Shown one piece after another: positions 15,998 through 25,140 of a DNA stretch of 32,118 nt. The stretch's first letter is position 1, and the number at the start of each line of letters is the position of its first letter. The stretch is taken from contig CAMCMF010000015.1 in NCBI GenBank assembly GCA_945875865.1, positions 1-32,118 of the forward strand. Direction: 5' to 3'. This stretch comes from Rhizobium sp. Q54. Lineage in GTDB: Bacteria > Pseudomonadota > Alphaproteobacteria > Rickettsiales > UBA1997. Under the pieces are notes generated by a model that saw only the letters and a list, made by a program, of their open reading frames with translations, had not been told where the DNA came from and did no database searches. The position numbers and the translations under genes were made by a program.

Positions 15998-17122
15998 ATG
16001 AATTTCATCAATCAAGAAAAAACTCCACTCTCAGAAAGATTGGAACAATTGAACTGGCTGCTAATTTCGCTAATAATCCTTCTCGCCTTCATCGGATTTT
16101 TGATGCTGTACTCCGCTGGCGGCGGATCTTTTAGACCTTGGCTTATCAAGCAGCTTGGCTTTTTTTGTTTGTTTTTTCCACTGATGCTTTTCATCGCCAT
16201 CACCGATATTAAAATTTGGTTTCGCGCTTCTTATTTTTTTTACGCCGTCGCTTTATCGATGGTAATAATCGTTGATATTATGGGACATAATGCCATGGGC
16301 GCAACTAGATGGTTCCGCATCGGATCGCTTACAATTCAGCCTTCAGAAATTATGAAAGTTTGTACGGTTTTTGCTTTAGCGCGCTATTTCTACACTATCG
16401 AAATTCAGAATATCGGCAAAATTCAATATGTGATTATTCCTTTGTTACTCATTGCGGTTCCGACATTTTTTATTTTTCACCAGCCAGATCTTGGAACCGC
16501 TACTATCCTGATGTTAGCCGGCATTTCAGTTTTATTTTTAGCTGGCGTTAGAATGTGGAAATTCGTTTCGGTTGGCCTCTTGGGACTCGCTGCAATTCCA
16601 TTTCTCTGGCATTTTTTTCTCTATGATTATCAGAAAAAAAGAGTTTTGACTTTTTTAAATCCGAATGATGACCCGCTTGGAAGTGGTTACAACATCATCC
16701 AATCAAAAATTGCAATTGGCTCTGGAGGCATGTTTGGCAAGGGTCTGTTGAATGGCACACAAGGTCAGCTAAATTTTTTACCAGAGAAACAAACCGATTT
16801 TATTTTCACCATGCTCGCCGAAGAGTTGGGTTTTGTCGGCTGCATTTTTACCATCGTGATTTACTCGGCGATCATCGGAATTTGTATCAATATCGCCACC
16901 AAAACTAATCACCAATATGGACGTTTATTGACGATGGGGATCATCAATATTTTCTTCATTCACATGTTCATCAATATGGGGATGGTGATGGGATTGATTC
17001 CAGTTGTAGGCGCTCCGCTGCCTTTCATTTCCTATGGTGGCACCATTATGGCTTCGATGATGATCGGCTTTGGTTTAATTTTAAATGTTGATACTCATCG
17101 CGATGTGGATTTGAAGGTTTAA
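15998..17122 (+). CDS. rodA: Peptidoglycan polymerase RodA (SEDS family)
   Basis: A 374-residue multi-pass membrane protein. SEDS signatures are GATRWFRIGSLTIQPSE (before a helix), HQPDLGTA, GSGYNIIQSKIAIGSGG, GLLNGTQGQLNFLPEKQTD with the catalytic Asp region, FTMLAEELGFVG, and GAPLPFISYGGT near the end. RodA polymerises glycan strands from lipid II with its class B PBP partner during elongation. The GTQGQLNFLPEKQTDFIF block favours RodA over FtsW. Its usual neighbours (mreBCD, mrdA) are absent. It is monocistronic by position, divergent from virB8, and ends 1 bp before a composite inverted repeat. The protein would need a periplasmic cell wall, implying peptidoglycan synthesis in this organism. 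Confidence 0.93.
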   Translation: MNFINQEKTPLSERLEQLNWLLISLIILLAFIGFLMLYSAGGGSFRPWLIKQLGFFCLFFPLMLFIAITDIKIWFRASYFFYAVALSMVIIVDIMGHNAMGATRWFRIGSLTIQPSEIMKVCTVFALARYFYTIEIQNIGKIQYVIIPLLLIAVPTFFIFHQPDLGTATILMLAGISVLFLAGVRMWKFVSVGLLGLAAIPFLWHFFLYDYQKKRVLTFLNPNDDPLGSGYNIIQSKIAIGSGGMFGKGLLNGTQGQLNFLPEKQTDFIFTMLAEELGFVGCIFTIVIYSAIIGICINIATKTNHQYGRLLTMGIINIFFIHMFINMGMVMGLIPVVGAPLPFISYGGTIMASMMIGFGLILNVDTHRDVDLKV

Positions 17123-17123
17123 C

Positions 17124-17343
17124 CAAAGTATCCTGAATTTCTAATGACGGATCTGGGTTAAACCCAAATCCGTCATTAGAAATTCGTCTACTTTGCCTAA
17201 AACTTGAAACTGCGCGGTTGAAACAATGTTTTTAAATCCGCACTTACGCTGAGTAAGCTTACGTTTTAAAAACATTGTTTCGTCCTTCATTTTCAAGCTT
17301 TAGTCAAAGTATCCTGAATTTCTAATGACGGATCTGGGTTAAA
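17124..17343. mobile_element. Composite inverted/direct repeat element
   Basis: A 39-bp sequence starting CAAAGTATCCTGAATTTC occurs identically at 17124-17162 and 17305-17343. An inverted copy of it fills about 17160-17195, so 17135-17159 pairs with 17161-17185 at 24 of 25 positions. Between, 17220-17236 and 17265-17281 form a perfect 17-bp inverted repeat inside a longer imperfect palindrome (17190-17310). Best reading: a roughly 180-bp terminal-inverted-repeat element (17160-17343) plus an extra copy of one arm. No coding capacity is seen. Confidence 0.75.
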
Positions 17344-17372
17344 ATCACTAGGTTAAAATCACTAAATTATTT

Positions 17373-18671
17373 ATGTCTTGTCCAATTACAAAAATGAAAG
17401 ATTGCTTCTCCGCAAAATATAAGAAGAACGCCGCCGTTATTGGCTGGATCATGGCTTCATTTTTTTATTTTTATGAAGTAATTTTACGCGTTTCGCCATC
17501 AGTGATGACTGAGCAATTGATGGAATATTTTCAAATTTCTGCCACTGCACTGGGCTGGCTTTCTACCTCTTATTATATATCATATTTTATTCTGCAGATT
17601 CCTTGTGGGATGATTGTCGATCATTATGGCGCGCGTCGCGTAATCACTATTTCATCACTAATTTGTGTTGTTGGAACCGTCATTTTTGCAACACAACAAA
17701 ACTTTTTCTTCGCCATGTTTGGTCGCTTATTGATTGGCGTGGGATCAGCTTGCGCCTTCATCAGCTGTTTAAAACTTGCTACCGACTGGTTCTCGCCACA
17801 CCGCTTCGCTCTAGTTGCAGGCGCCGCTAACATGATGGGAACCATTGGTGCAACTTTTTCTGGTCGCCCACTTGCTGCCTTGGTTGAAAATTATGGTTGG
17901 CAAAATGCCTGTCTGTGTTTAGCCGCTATTGGTCTATGTATATCCCCACTTATTTGGATTTTTGTACGGGATAAAAAACATGAGCACCATCATGAAATTC
18001 CTCTGCGCAAATCACTTACTGTAATTCTTAAAAACAAACAATTATGGCTTGTTGGTATTATCGGCGGCATACTTTATTTACCAATCACCGCCTTTGCAGA
18101 GCTTTGGGGCGTGCCTTATATGATGAATGTTTATGGCATTGATAGCAAAGTTGCCTCACAAGCTACGGTGATGATTTTTGTTGGCATGGCAATTGGAGGA
18201 CCAGTATTCTCATATGTTGCCAAACATTTACATTCATACAAAAAAACTATGTTGCTTTGCGCAATTGTGGCCTCGCTGCTCTTCGCTGCTGTTTCTATGG
18301 CAAATCGCTTTACTTATGAAGTAATTTTCTTCGTATTATTTGCCATTGGATTCATGATTGGCGGACAAGTTTTGGCCTTCACATTAGCACGAAATAACAC
18401 GCTTGATCGTTTCAATGGCACAGCGATGGGTTTTACTAATGGCTTGATCTCTGCGGTTGGAATGGTGTTTCAGCCATTGCTCGGCAAAATTCTAGATTTT
18501 TTCTGGAGCGGCGAAGTCGCAGCAAATGGCGTACGAATTTATACTGTAGCAAATTATCAATGGGCAATTTTTACACTTTCGTTTACCTTACTTGTTAGTG
18601 TGATTCTGCTGATTTTTGTGAAGGATAATTACTCTAAAAAAACAGAGGATAAACCTGTTTTTAAATTTTAG
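17373..18671 (+). CDS. Major facilitator superfamily transporter
   Basis: A 432-residue protein with about 12 membrane segments in two halves of six. The loop between helices 2 and 3 carries the MFS motif A variant GMIVDHYGARRV, with GRLLIGVGSACAFISCLKL as the helix 4 region. A charged cytoplasmic loop with KKHEHHHEIPLRKS lies between the halves. The second half has GQVLAFTLARNN and the GTAMGFTNGLISAVGMVFQPLLG stretch, as in MFS proteins common in Rickettsiales and Legionellales. The substrate cannot be told from sequence. It is a single gene, preceded by the composite repeat element and convergent with rmuC. Confidence 0.9.
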   Translation: MSCPITKMKDCFSAKYKKNAAVIGWIMASFFYFYEVILRVSPSVMTEQLMEYFQISATALGWLSTSYYISYFILQIPCGMIVDHYGARRVITISSLICVVGTVIFATQQNFFFAMFGRLLIGVGSACAFISCLKLATDWFSPHRFALVAGAANMMGTIGATFSGRPLAALVENYGWQNACLCLAAIGLCISPLIWIFVRDKKHEHHHEIPLRKSLTVILKNKQLWLVGIIGGILYLPITAFAELWGVPYMMNVYGIDSKVASQATVMIFVGMAIGGPVFSYVAKHLHSYKKTMLLCAIVASLLFAAVSMANRFTYEVIFFVLFAIGFMIGGQVLAFTLARNNTLDRFNGTAMGFTNGLISAVGMVFQPLLGKILDFFWSGEVAANGVRIYTVANYQWAIFTLSFTLLVSVILLIFVKDNYSKKTEDKPVFKF

Positions 18672-18725
18672 GCATAATTTCTCAGCAAAAATTTGATCAC
18701 TTTTTTTAGATCGACTTTTTTTGAC

Positions 18726-20000
18726 TTACTCTTCCACCTCAAATTCTTCCAATAATTTCACCGCTTCAGATTTTTTTCCGTCGATTCCTAATTCAGAAAT
18801 ATTCCGCGTTATAGAAATGCTTTTATTTAAGTTTTTTGCTAATTTGTTATAGTTGCTCATCGCTTTATTCATAAGCCTTCCTAGCTCTCCTGACTCTTTC
18901 ACAACTCCTACCAAACTATCCAAAAGTTTTTGCACTTCGATCTTTAGTGCTTCGATATTTTTTTCCTGCTTTACGCGATCGATAATAAATTTTATGCTCG
19001 ATAAAAGATGAATTAAAACTATCGGTGTCGCCACAATAATTCCGGCGTCAAAAGCTCTTTGCTCAAATTCCTTATCAGATTTTTTTATTACTTCTAACAT
19101 CTGTTCAGTTTGCAAAAACATCACCGAAAAAATTTTATAATCAGAAATATTAGCACTGCGAAGTTCTTCAAAAAGCATGGCGGCGTAGTCTTTGCGCTTG
19201 AGATCATCAACATGTTTGCGGAAAGAATTTTTTATTTTTCCTAAAATTTCTTTTTTTTCATCGAAGCTTTTTGCTATTTCTAACTCGAGAAAAAATGGCG
19301 AAGATTTGCTATCGACAATCACAATCTGATTATTCGGCAAAAAGATAATAGCGTCGGGACGCTTGGCTTCACTGCTGGCATCCGATCCAAAATGCGATTG
19401 CAAAACATAATCGCCGACAGAATTCAGCGATTCTTTTTCCAATAAATTGGAATTTTTTAAAATGTTTTCCAGCGTGATTTCTGCGGTTCGACCTGCGCCA
19501 CTTGGGCTTAAAAGAGCATTTTTGGTATGCAAAATATCACTGCTAGATTTTTTTACTTCATCATCCAAAGCAGTTAATTTTGCCGTAACTGTTTCAAAAT
19601 TTTTGAAAAGATTTTCAGTAATTTTTTTAACATTTTCTTGCTGCTGCAAAGAAAATTTATTTTGCTGCTCGTGATTTTTTTTCATCAAATCTTCCGACAA
19701 TTGAAACAGGATGGTTTCCTTGTCTTTTTGCCAATCGATTTTTTGCCTCTCAAACTGCTCACCTGACTGCTTCAACAAGGCATTTTGCTTTTCAAATTGT
19801 AGCAATTTTTCCTGCAAAAAATTTATTTTTTCTGACGATTTTTCTTCAACAGATTTTTTTTCTAAACGCAAAAAATTGATCTCATTTTCAGCGCGCTCAA
19901 ATTGTCCACGAAAAAGTGCAGTTCGCTGTTTTTCCGACATCGAAAAATAAATCAAAATTGGAAATCCCGCCGCGATAATAATTGCTAAGGCTATAGTCAT
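18726..20000 (-). CDS. rmuC: RmuC family DNA recombination protein
   Basis: About 424 residues from the ATG at 20000. An upstream TTG at 20051 would add 17 polar residues, but the ATG gives a clean N-terminal membrane helix (TIALAIIIAAGFPILIYF) and leaves 62 bp for promoters between it and lon. A long coiled coil (about 30-150, rich in Glu, Lys, Gln) follows, then the RmuC nuclease-like domain with GRTAEITLENIL, QSHFGSDASSEAKRPDAIIFLPN, IVIVDSKSSPFF, SFRKHVDDLKRKDY and a C-terminal helical part. RmuC limits inversions and rearrangements at short inverted repeats, relevant for a genome with many palindromes (inference). Divergent from lon. Confidence 0.92.
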   Translation of the reverse strand: MTIALAIIIAAGFPILIYFSMSEKQRTALFRGQFERAENEINFLRLEKKSVEEKSSEKINFLQEKLLQFEKQNALLKQSGEQFERQKIDWQKDKETILFQLSEDLMKKNHEQQNKFSLQQQENVKKITENLFKNFETVTAKLTALDDEVKKSSSDILHTKNALLSPSGAGRTAEITLENILKNSNLLEKESLNSVGDYVLQSHFGSDASSEAKRPDAIIFLPNNQIVIVDSKSSPFFLELEIAKSFDEKKEILGKIKNSFRKHVDDLKRKDYAAMLFEELRSANISDYKIFSVMFLQTEQMLEVIKKSDKEFEQRAFDAGIIVATPIVLIHLLSSIKFIIDRVKQEKNIEALKIEVQKLLDSLVGVVKESGELGRLMNKAMSNYNKLAKNLNKSISITRNISELGIDGKKSEAVKLLEEFEVEE

Positions 20001-20062
20001 TGTAATTTGAGAATTGGTTAGTAGATCCGCGTTGTTAGCGTTCGCAAACAATTAAATTAATC

Positions 20063-22432
20063 ATGACACAAGAACAACTGCAACCACAAATTTTTCACGC
20101 TTTACCCTTGCGCGATGTGGTAATTTTTCCACAAATGACTACCACAATTTTGGTTGGTCGCGAAAAATCTATTCAATCAGTTGAAGAAGCAAAAAAATTA
20201 AATTTACCAATTTTTGCCATCACTCAAACTAATCCTGATCATGATGAATTTGATGAAAAAAATATTCACAGCATCGGCACTTTATGCAGCATCATAGAAG
20301 CAATTAAAACTCCTGACGGCACGCTGAAGGTTATAATTCAAGGTCTCATTCGTGCAAAAATTAAAAAAGTTATTCCGGCGGAAAAACATTTTAGCTGCGA
20401 AATCGAAATTGCTTTAGAGCAAAAAATCACTGAAAATAGCAGCGAAACTTTGGGATTAATCAAAGCCTGCGTCGAAAATTTCAGCAGATATGCGCAATTT
20501 AATAAGCGTATCACGCCAGAAATTGTTACTTCAATTGGTAAGCTGCGCTCTCCTCACGAAATCGTTTACATGATTGCGACTTATGTTACCGGCCCTTTGA
20601 AGAACAAGCAGCAAGTGCTGGAAGAAGAAAATATGACCAAAAAGTTTTTCAAGGTTTTGGAAATGCTAAAAACTGAAATTGAAATCGGTGAAGCGGAAGA
20701 GCGCATTAACAAATCAATTCAGGAAAAATTCACCAAACATCAAAAGGAAATTTACCTCAATGAGCAGATTAAAAATATTAAAAAAGAGCTCGGACAAGAT
20801 GAAGAAAACGAAACTAAAGAATTAAAAGCTCAGCTCGCAAAATTAAATTTACCCAAAGAAGTTAGAAAAAAATGTGACAGCGAATTAGCTAAGCTTGATA
20901 AGATGAACCCTTATTCCTCAGAGTCTGGCGTCGTTCGCAATTATCTTGATTGGATCGTTACTTTGCCGTGGGATAAAAAAAGCAAACCGATTTCTAGCTT
21001 GGAAAAAGCGCAAAAAATTCTCGATCAACATCATTACGGACTAGAAAAAGTTAAAGAGCGCATCATCGAGTTTATCGCGGTGCAAATGAAAACCAAAGAT
21101 TCTAAAGGTCCAATTTTATGTTTGGTTGGCGCGCCCGGAGTTGGAAAAACTTCACTCGCCAAATCAATCGCCGAAAGTTTAAACCGCAAATATGTTAAAG
21201 TTTCTTTGGGTGGGGTACGTGATGAATCTGAAATTCGTGGTCATCGTCGCACTTACATCGGCGCGATGCCGGGACGTATCATTCAATCGATGCGCAAAGC
21301 AGAAACTATCAATCCACTAATGCTACTTGATGAAGTTGATAAAATGTCGCACGACTTTCGTGGCGATCCCGCTTCGGCACTTTTGGAAGTTTTAGATCCG
21401 GAACAAAATCTCCATTTTTCTGATCACTATTTGGAAGTAGATTACGATCTTTCCAAAGTGATGTTTATCGCGACGGCGAATAGCTTAAACACTATTCCGA
21501 TTCCACTTCGCGATCGCATGGAAATCATTCGACTTTCGGGCTATACTGAAAATGAAAAACTACATATTGCCAAAGAACATTTGATACCAAAACAACGTAA
21601 AGATCATGGTTTGAGTAATAATGAATTTAGCATTTCTAACGAAGCAGTTTTAACTTTGATTCGGAGCTACACCTTTGAGGCAGGAGTGCGCAACCTGAAT
21701 CGTGAACTTGCTAATTTAGCGCGCAAAACCACGAAAATTATTGTCACCAAAGAATCTAAGGAATTACACATCACTGAAAGAAATCTGCGTAAACATGCTG
21801 GCGTTGAGAAAAAACATTATGGCATTGTTCGAGAGCATGATTTGATTGGGATCGCAACTGGTTTGGCTTACACAGAATATGGTGGCGATTTGCTTGATAT
21901 CGAAGCTCTAAAATTCGAAGGCAGCGGAAAAATTCAAACGACGGGACAGCTTGGCGATGTAATGAAAGAGTCCGCCCACGCTGCTTTGAGCTATGCGAGG
22001 TCAATCGCCAAAACTCTGCAAATCGATGCCAAAACTTTTAACAAATATGATTTTCATATTCACGTTCCCGAAGGCGCAACCCCGAAAGACGGCCCTTCCG
22101 CCGGCGTTGCTCTTTGCGTGGCATTGATTTCAGTTTTAAGCGATCGCCCGATTCACAAGGATATTGCCATGACTGGTGAAATTACTTTAAGCGGGAAAGT
22201 TCTAGAAATTGGCGGCTTGAAAGAAAAATTACTGGCAGCTTTGCGCGGCAAAATCAAAAAAGTTTTAATCCCGATGGATAATGTTAAAGATCTCGAGGAT
22301 ATGCCGAAAGAGGTTTTAAAAAATATTGAGATTAAACCAATTTCCCATATCGACGAAGCTTTGATTGAATGTTTGGTGGCAAAGAAATCAAAGAAAAGAT
22401 CTGGGGAAAATGTCAGAAAGAAAACTCGATAA
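20063..22432 (+). CDS. lon: ATP-dependent protease Lon
   Basis: A 789-residue LonA-type protease with all parts. The N-terminal substrate domain (about 10-200) starts with ALPLRDVVIFPQM. A coiled-coil helical segment contains HQKEIYLNEQIKNIKKELG. The AAA+ module has Walker A GAPGVGKT (356-363) and Walker B LLDEVDK (421-427). The protease domain has the catalytic S679 in PKDGPSAGVA and K722 in GLKEKLL. The cytoplasmic enzyme degrades damaged and regulatory proteins, including labile antitoxins. The last 23 bp overlap the next gene, a zeta-toxin-like kinase, so translation is likely coupled. I see no Shine-Dalgarno before the ATG. Confidence 0.97.
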   Translation: MTQEQLQPQIFHALPLRDVVIFPQMTTTILVGREKSIQSVEEAKKLNLPIFAITQTNPDHDEFDEKNIHSIGTLCSIIEAIKTPDGTLKVIIQGLIRAKIKKVIPAEKHFSCEIEIALEQKITENSSETLGLIKACVENFSRYAQFNKRITPEIVTSIGKLRSPHEIVYMIATYVTGPLKNKQQVLEEENMTKKFFKVLEMLKTEIEIGEAEERINKSIQEKFTKHQKEIYLNEQIKNIKKELGQDEENETKELKAQLAKLNLPKEVRKKCDSELAKLDKMNPYSSESGVVRNYLDWIVTLPWDKKSKPISSLEKAQKILDQHHYGLEKVKERIIEFIAVQMKTKDSKGPILCLVGAPGVGKTSLAKSIAESLNRKYVKVSLGGVRDESEIRGHRRTYIGAMPGRIIQSMRKAETINPLMLLDEVDKMSHDFRGDPASALLEVLDPEQNLHFSDHYLEVDYDLSKVMFIATANSLNTIPIPLRDRMEIIRLSGYTENEKLHIAKEHLIPKQRKDHGLSNNEFSISNEAVLTLIRSYTFEAGVRNLNRELANLARKTTKIIVTKESKELHITERNLRKHAGVEKKHYGIVREHDLIGIATGLAYTEYGGDLLDIEALKFEGSGKIQTTGQLGDVMKESAHAALSYARSIAKTLQIDAKTFNKYDFHIHVPEGATPKDGPSAGVALCVALISVLSDRPIHKDIAMTGEITLSGKVLEIGGLKEKLLAALRGKIKKVLIPMDNVKDLEDMPKEVLKNIEIKPISHIDEALIECLVAKKSKKRSGENVRKKTR

Positions 22433-22988
22433 ACAAATTCACATCATCGCCGGACCAAATGGCGCGGGCAAAAGTTCGCTCGCTCGCATTACTCTTTTGC
22501 CAGATTTTTTAAGCAGCAAAGAATTCATAAATGCTGATGAAATCGCAAAAATTTTATCGCCGGGAAATCCTGAAAAATCAGCTTTATCGGCTGGTCGCTT
22601 GATGCTAAAAAGAATGGAATTTTTGGTAAATGAAAATTCAGATTTCGCCTTTGAAACAACGCTCTCGGCAAAAACTTATCTCAAGCTAATTCGCGACTCA
22701 CAAGCTAAGGGCTACAAGGTCAATTTGATTTTTTTGCGGCTAGATAATGTGAGCCTAGCGCAAGAAAGGGTCTTGACTAGAGTAAGCAAGGGTGGTCATA
22801 ATATCGAGCCCGCAGTGATTCAGCGCCGCTTTCAAAGGGGTCTCGACAATTTAAAAGATTATTTAAAAATCGTAGATACTGCGGCGATCTATGAATCAAG
22901 CGGGTTAGAGCTAGTTGAAATTGCCAAAAAAAACGAGACAAAATTAACCGTCATCAATCAAAATCTCTGGGAAAAAATTTATGCGTAG
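22410..22988 (+). CDS. Zeta-toxin-family P-loop kinase
   Basis: A 192-residue protein from the ATG at 22410, preceded by GGGGAAA and lying in the end of lon. An earlier in-frame start at 22365 would overlap lon further and adds nothing recognisable. It opens with a P-loop IIAGPNGAGKSS (12-23), then INADEIA (40-46), FAFETTL (79-85) and FLRLDN followed by RVLTRVSKGGHNIEP and RRFQRGLDNL. These are the hallmarks of the zeta toxin/AAA_33 kinase family, which in studied cases phosphorylates UDP-N-acetylglucosamine or other nucleotide substrates. This short form, without a zeta C-terminal domain, is common in chromosomes. The stop overlaps the next ORF by 8 bp, forming a two-gene pair like a toxin-antitoxin unit. 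Toxicity is not shown. Confidence 0.85.
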   Translation: MSERKLDKQIHIIAGPNGAGKSSLARITLLPDFLSSKEFINADEIAKILSPGNPEKSALSAGRLMLKRMEFLVNENSDFAFETTLSAKTYLKLIRDSQAKGYKVNLIFLRLDNVSLAQERVLTRVSKGGHNIEPAVIQRRFQRGLDNLKDYLKIVDTAAIYESSGLELVEIAKKNETKLTVINQNLWEKIYA

Positions 22989-23355
22989 CGACGAAGTTTT
23001 AGAAAGAGCATCAGCGGGGATGAAAGAAAGCAATAAAGTTCTGATTAGAGAATTGGTGCGCGACCTTGAAGAGAAAGGCATCTCGCCGGTTATTGCAGTT
23101 GATGGTGAAGTTCAAAAATTAACAAAATTTCAAGTTACGGATCACCGCGAAATGAAAAATTTCGAGAATGAATTACAAAAATTTGGATTTGAAAAATCAG
23201 ATTTTTGTCTACTTGAAGAAGATAGCTCCAATATCCACAACAACATTATTCTGATCCATAAAAAATCAGCAAAAATCAGAAAATATAAAGCGGGCAATAA
23301 CTCTCATTGGGTTGCCGATTTTCACCAAGATCTAAAAAATAAATTCTTCATCTAA
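22981..23355 (+). CDS. Small partner protein of the zeta-like kinase (possible antitoxin)
   Basis: A 124-residue protein not recognised as a named family. The N-terminal part (1-50: EVLERASAGMKESNKVLIRE, then VIAVDGEVQKLT) resembles the short ORFs often found directly after small zeta-like kinases. The C-terminal part (about 88-124) has IILIHKKSAKIRKYKAGNNS then HWVADFHQDLKNKFF. This is a motif pattern, Y-x-A-G...W...F..DL...F, also found as a stand-alone domain in small bacterial hypothetical proteins. The two halves may therefore be a fusion. It starts inside the kinase gene and ends on the first base of yidC, so it is co-expressed with both. An antitoxin role is inferred only from gene pairing. 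Confidence 0.6.
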   Translation: MRSDEVLERASAGMKESNKVLIRELVRDLEEKGISPVIAVDGEVQKLTKFQVTDHREMKNFENELQKFGFEKSDFCLLEEDSSNIHNNIILIHKKSAKIRKYKAGNNSHWVADFHQDLKNKFFI

Positions 23356-25118
23356 TGCAACAAAATAACAAAAATATTCTTCTCGCCACAATTCTTTCTG
23401 CTGTGGTTTTGCTTTGTTGGACATGGCTTTACGAAAAACCCAGAATTGAAAAACAAGAAGCGCAAAGAAAAATTTTAGCCAGTCAAAAATCTGGCGCTGC
23501 CGCAGTGAGAGAAGTCGCCAAAAATCCAGAAAATAACAGCTTCAAAACTCAGCCGCAGGAAGCAGTTCTAGCGCTAAAAAATCGTGATGAAATTTTGCAT
23601 GACAGTAAAAATTATCGTCTTGGAATTAAAAGTGAATCATTGCATGGATCCATATCTCTCAAGGGCGCACGCTTTGATGATCTAACTCTCGCTAAATATT
23701 TTGAGACTCAAGACAAGAAGAATGAGGTGGTACTTTTCGCGCCGGCGCAAAGCAAAAATCGTTACTTCGCAGACTTTGGCTGGCTTAGCTCAAACCGAGG
23801 TTTGGAACTCCCAAATCCGGAAACAATTTGGAAAAGTAATTCATCAATTTTAACTCCAGAAAATCCAGTTACGCTTTCTTGGAACAACAAGCAAGGCATC
23901 GAATTCCGCATCAAAATCACTCTCGATGCAAACTACATGTTTAACATCACCCAGAGCGTTAAAAATAATTCTAAAGCAGAAATTTCTGTTGCCTCTTATG
24001 GTCGCATCAACCGCGTGATGAATGAGCAAAGACAAGCAAATTATATTTTGCATGAAGGAATGATCGGCGCTTTTGGCGGAATTTTGCAGGAAGTTAATTA
24101 CAAAAATTTACGCAAAGACAAACATTCCGGATACACCGACAATGCTGGTGGAAATGGCTGGCTGGGCATTACCGACAAATATTGGTTGAGCTCAATTGTT
24201 CCTGATAAAAACATCAACTACACCGCCAATTTCAATTACGAATTCGTTAATCAAAACAATCTTTTCTCGTCAGAATTTATTGGTCAGGAATTTAAAATTG
24301 CGCCGGGTGAAGAATTTAAATTTAATCACAATCTCTTCGCTGGAGCCAAGAAAGTCAGGCTTCTCGACCAATATGCCAAAGATTACAACATCGCACTTTT
24401 TGATCGCGCCATCGATTTCGGCTGGTTTTATTTCCTCACCAAACCGTTCTTTTTCATCATCGAATTCTTGAATAAATTTTTAGGAAATTTCGGTTTAGCA
24501 ATTTTGGCAATGACAGTTCTAATCAAGCTAGTCCTCTTCCCAATGGCCAATAAATCTTACATGGCGATCGCTAAGGTGAAAAAATTACAGCCAAAAATCG
24601 AGACTCTTCGCGAAAGATTTAAAGGCGACAAAATCGCCATGAATCGCGAAATGATGGAACTTTACAAAAAAGAAAAAGTGAATCCGGCCGCTGGCTGCTT
24701 GCCGATTCTCGTACAAATTCCAGTTTTCTTCGCGCTTTACAAAGTTTTATTCGTAACGCTCGACATGCGCCACGCCACATTCTACGGCTGGATTCATGAT
24801 CTTTCAGCGCCAGATCCAACTTCAATTTTCAATCTCTTCGGACTTCTACCATTTAGCGTGAGCAGCGCTTTCACCATCGGCATTTGGCCAATCTTGATGG
24901 GCGCAACCATGGTTCTACAACAAAAACTCAGCCCCACTACATCTGATCCAACTCAAGCAAAAATTTTGAAATGGATGCCGTATGTTTTGACTTTTGTTTT
25001 GGCAGCTTTCCCGGCGGGATTGGTGATCTATTGGACTTGGAGTAACTCGCTTTCGATTTTGCAGCAATGGGTGATTACGAAGAAGATGAATCAGGAAAAA
25101 AATAAACGCTTAACCTGA
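23355..25118 (+). CDS. yidC: Membrane protein insertase YidC
   Basis: A 587-residue protein of the Gram-negative long form. An N-terminal membrane helix (ILLATILSAVVLLCWTWLY, about 9-27) is followed by a large periplasmic domain (about 60-345), with NGWLGITDKYWLSSIVPDKN as its conserved block. A C-terminal five-helix insertase core has FGLAILAMTVLIKLVLFPM, the cytoplasmic helical hairpin MAIAKVKKLQPKIETLRERF, NPAAGCLPILVQIPVFFALY, and GLVIYWTWSNSLSILQQWVI. It inserts proteins into the inner membrane with or without SecYEG. It usually follows rpmH-rnpA, but here it starts on the stop codon of the small zeta partner. This is an odd neighbourhood for an essential gene. Confidence 0.96.
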   Translation: MQQNNKNILLATILSAVVLLCWTWLYEKPRIEKQEAQRKILASQKSGAAAVREVAKNPENNSFKTQPQEAVLALKNRDEILHDSKNYRLGIKSESLHGSISLKGARFDDLTLAKYFETQDKKNEVVLFAPAQSKNRYFADFGWLSSNRGLELPNPETIWKSNSSILTPENPVTLSWNNKQGIEFRIKITLDANYMFNITQSVKNNSKAEISVASYGRINRVMNEQRQANYILHEGMIGAFGGILQEVNYKNLRKDKHSGYTDNAGGNGWLGITDKYWLSSIVPDKNINYTANFNYEFVNQNNLFSSEFIGQEFKIAPGEEFKFNHNLFAGAKKVRLLDQYAKDYNIALFDRAIDFGWFYFLTKPFFFIIEFLNKFLGNFGLAILAMTVLIKLVLFPMANKSYMAIAKVKKLQPKIETLRERFKGDKIAMNREMMELYKKEKVNPAAGCLPILVQIPVFFALYKVLFVTLDMRHATFYGWIHDLSAPDPTSIFNLFGLLPFSVSSAFTIGIWPILMGATMVLQQKLSPTTSDPTQAKILKWMPYVLTFVLAAFPAGLVIYWTWSNSLSILQQWVITKKMNQEKNKRLT

Positions 25119-25119
25119 A

Positions 25120-25140
25120 CTCCCCTTCCATTGGGGGGAG
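25120..25140. repeat. GC-rich hairpin after yidC
   Basis: CTCCCC (25120-25125) pairs with GGGGAG (25135-25140), directly after the yidC stop, followed by AGGGTTGGGGGTGAGG. It stands out from the AT-rich surroundings and looks like a dispersed intergenic repeat. No T-tract follows, so a terminator role is doubtful. The remaining gap to 25367 holds no convincing gene. Confidence 0.4.

Noticed and set aside
18672-18725. Terminator between the MFS gene and rmuC
   Set aside because: T-rich stretches are present but I find no convincing GC-containing stem next to them.
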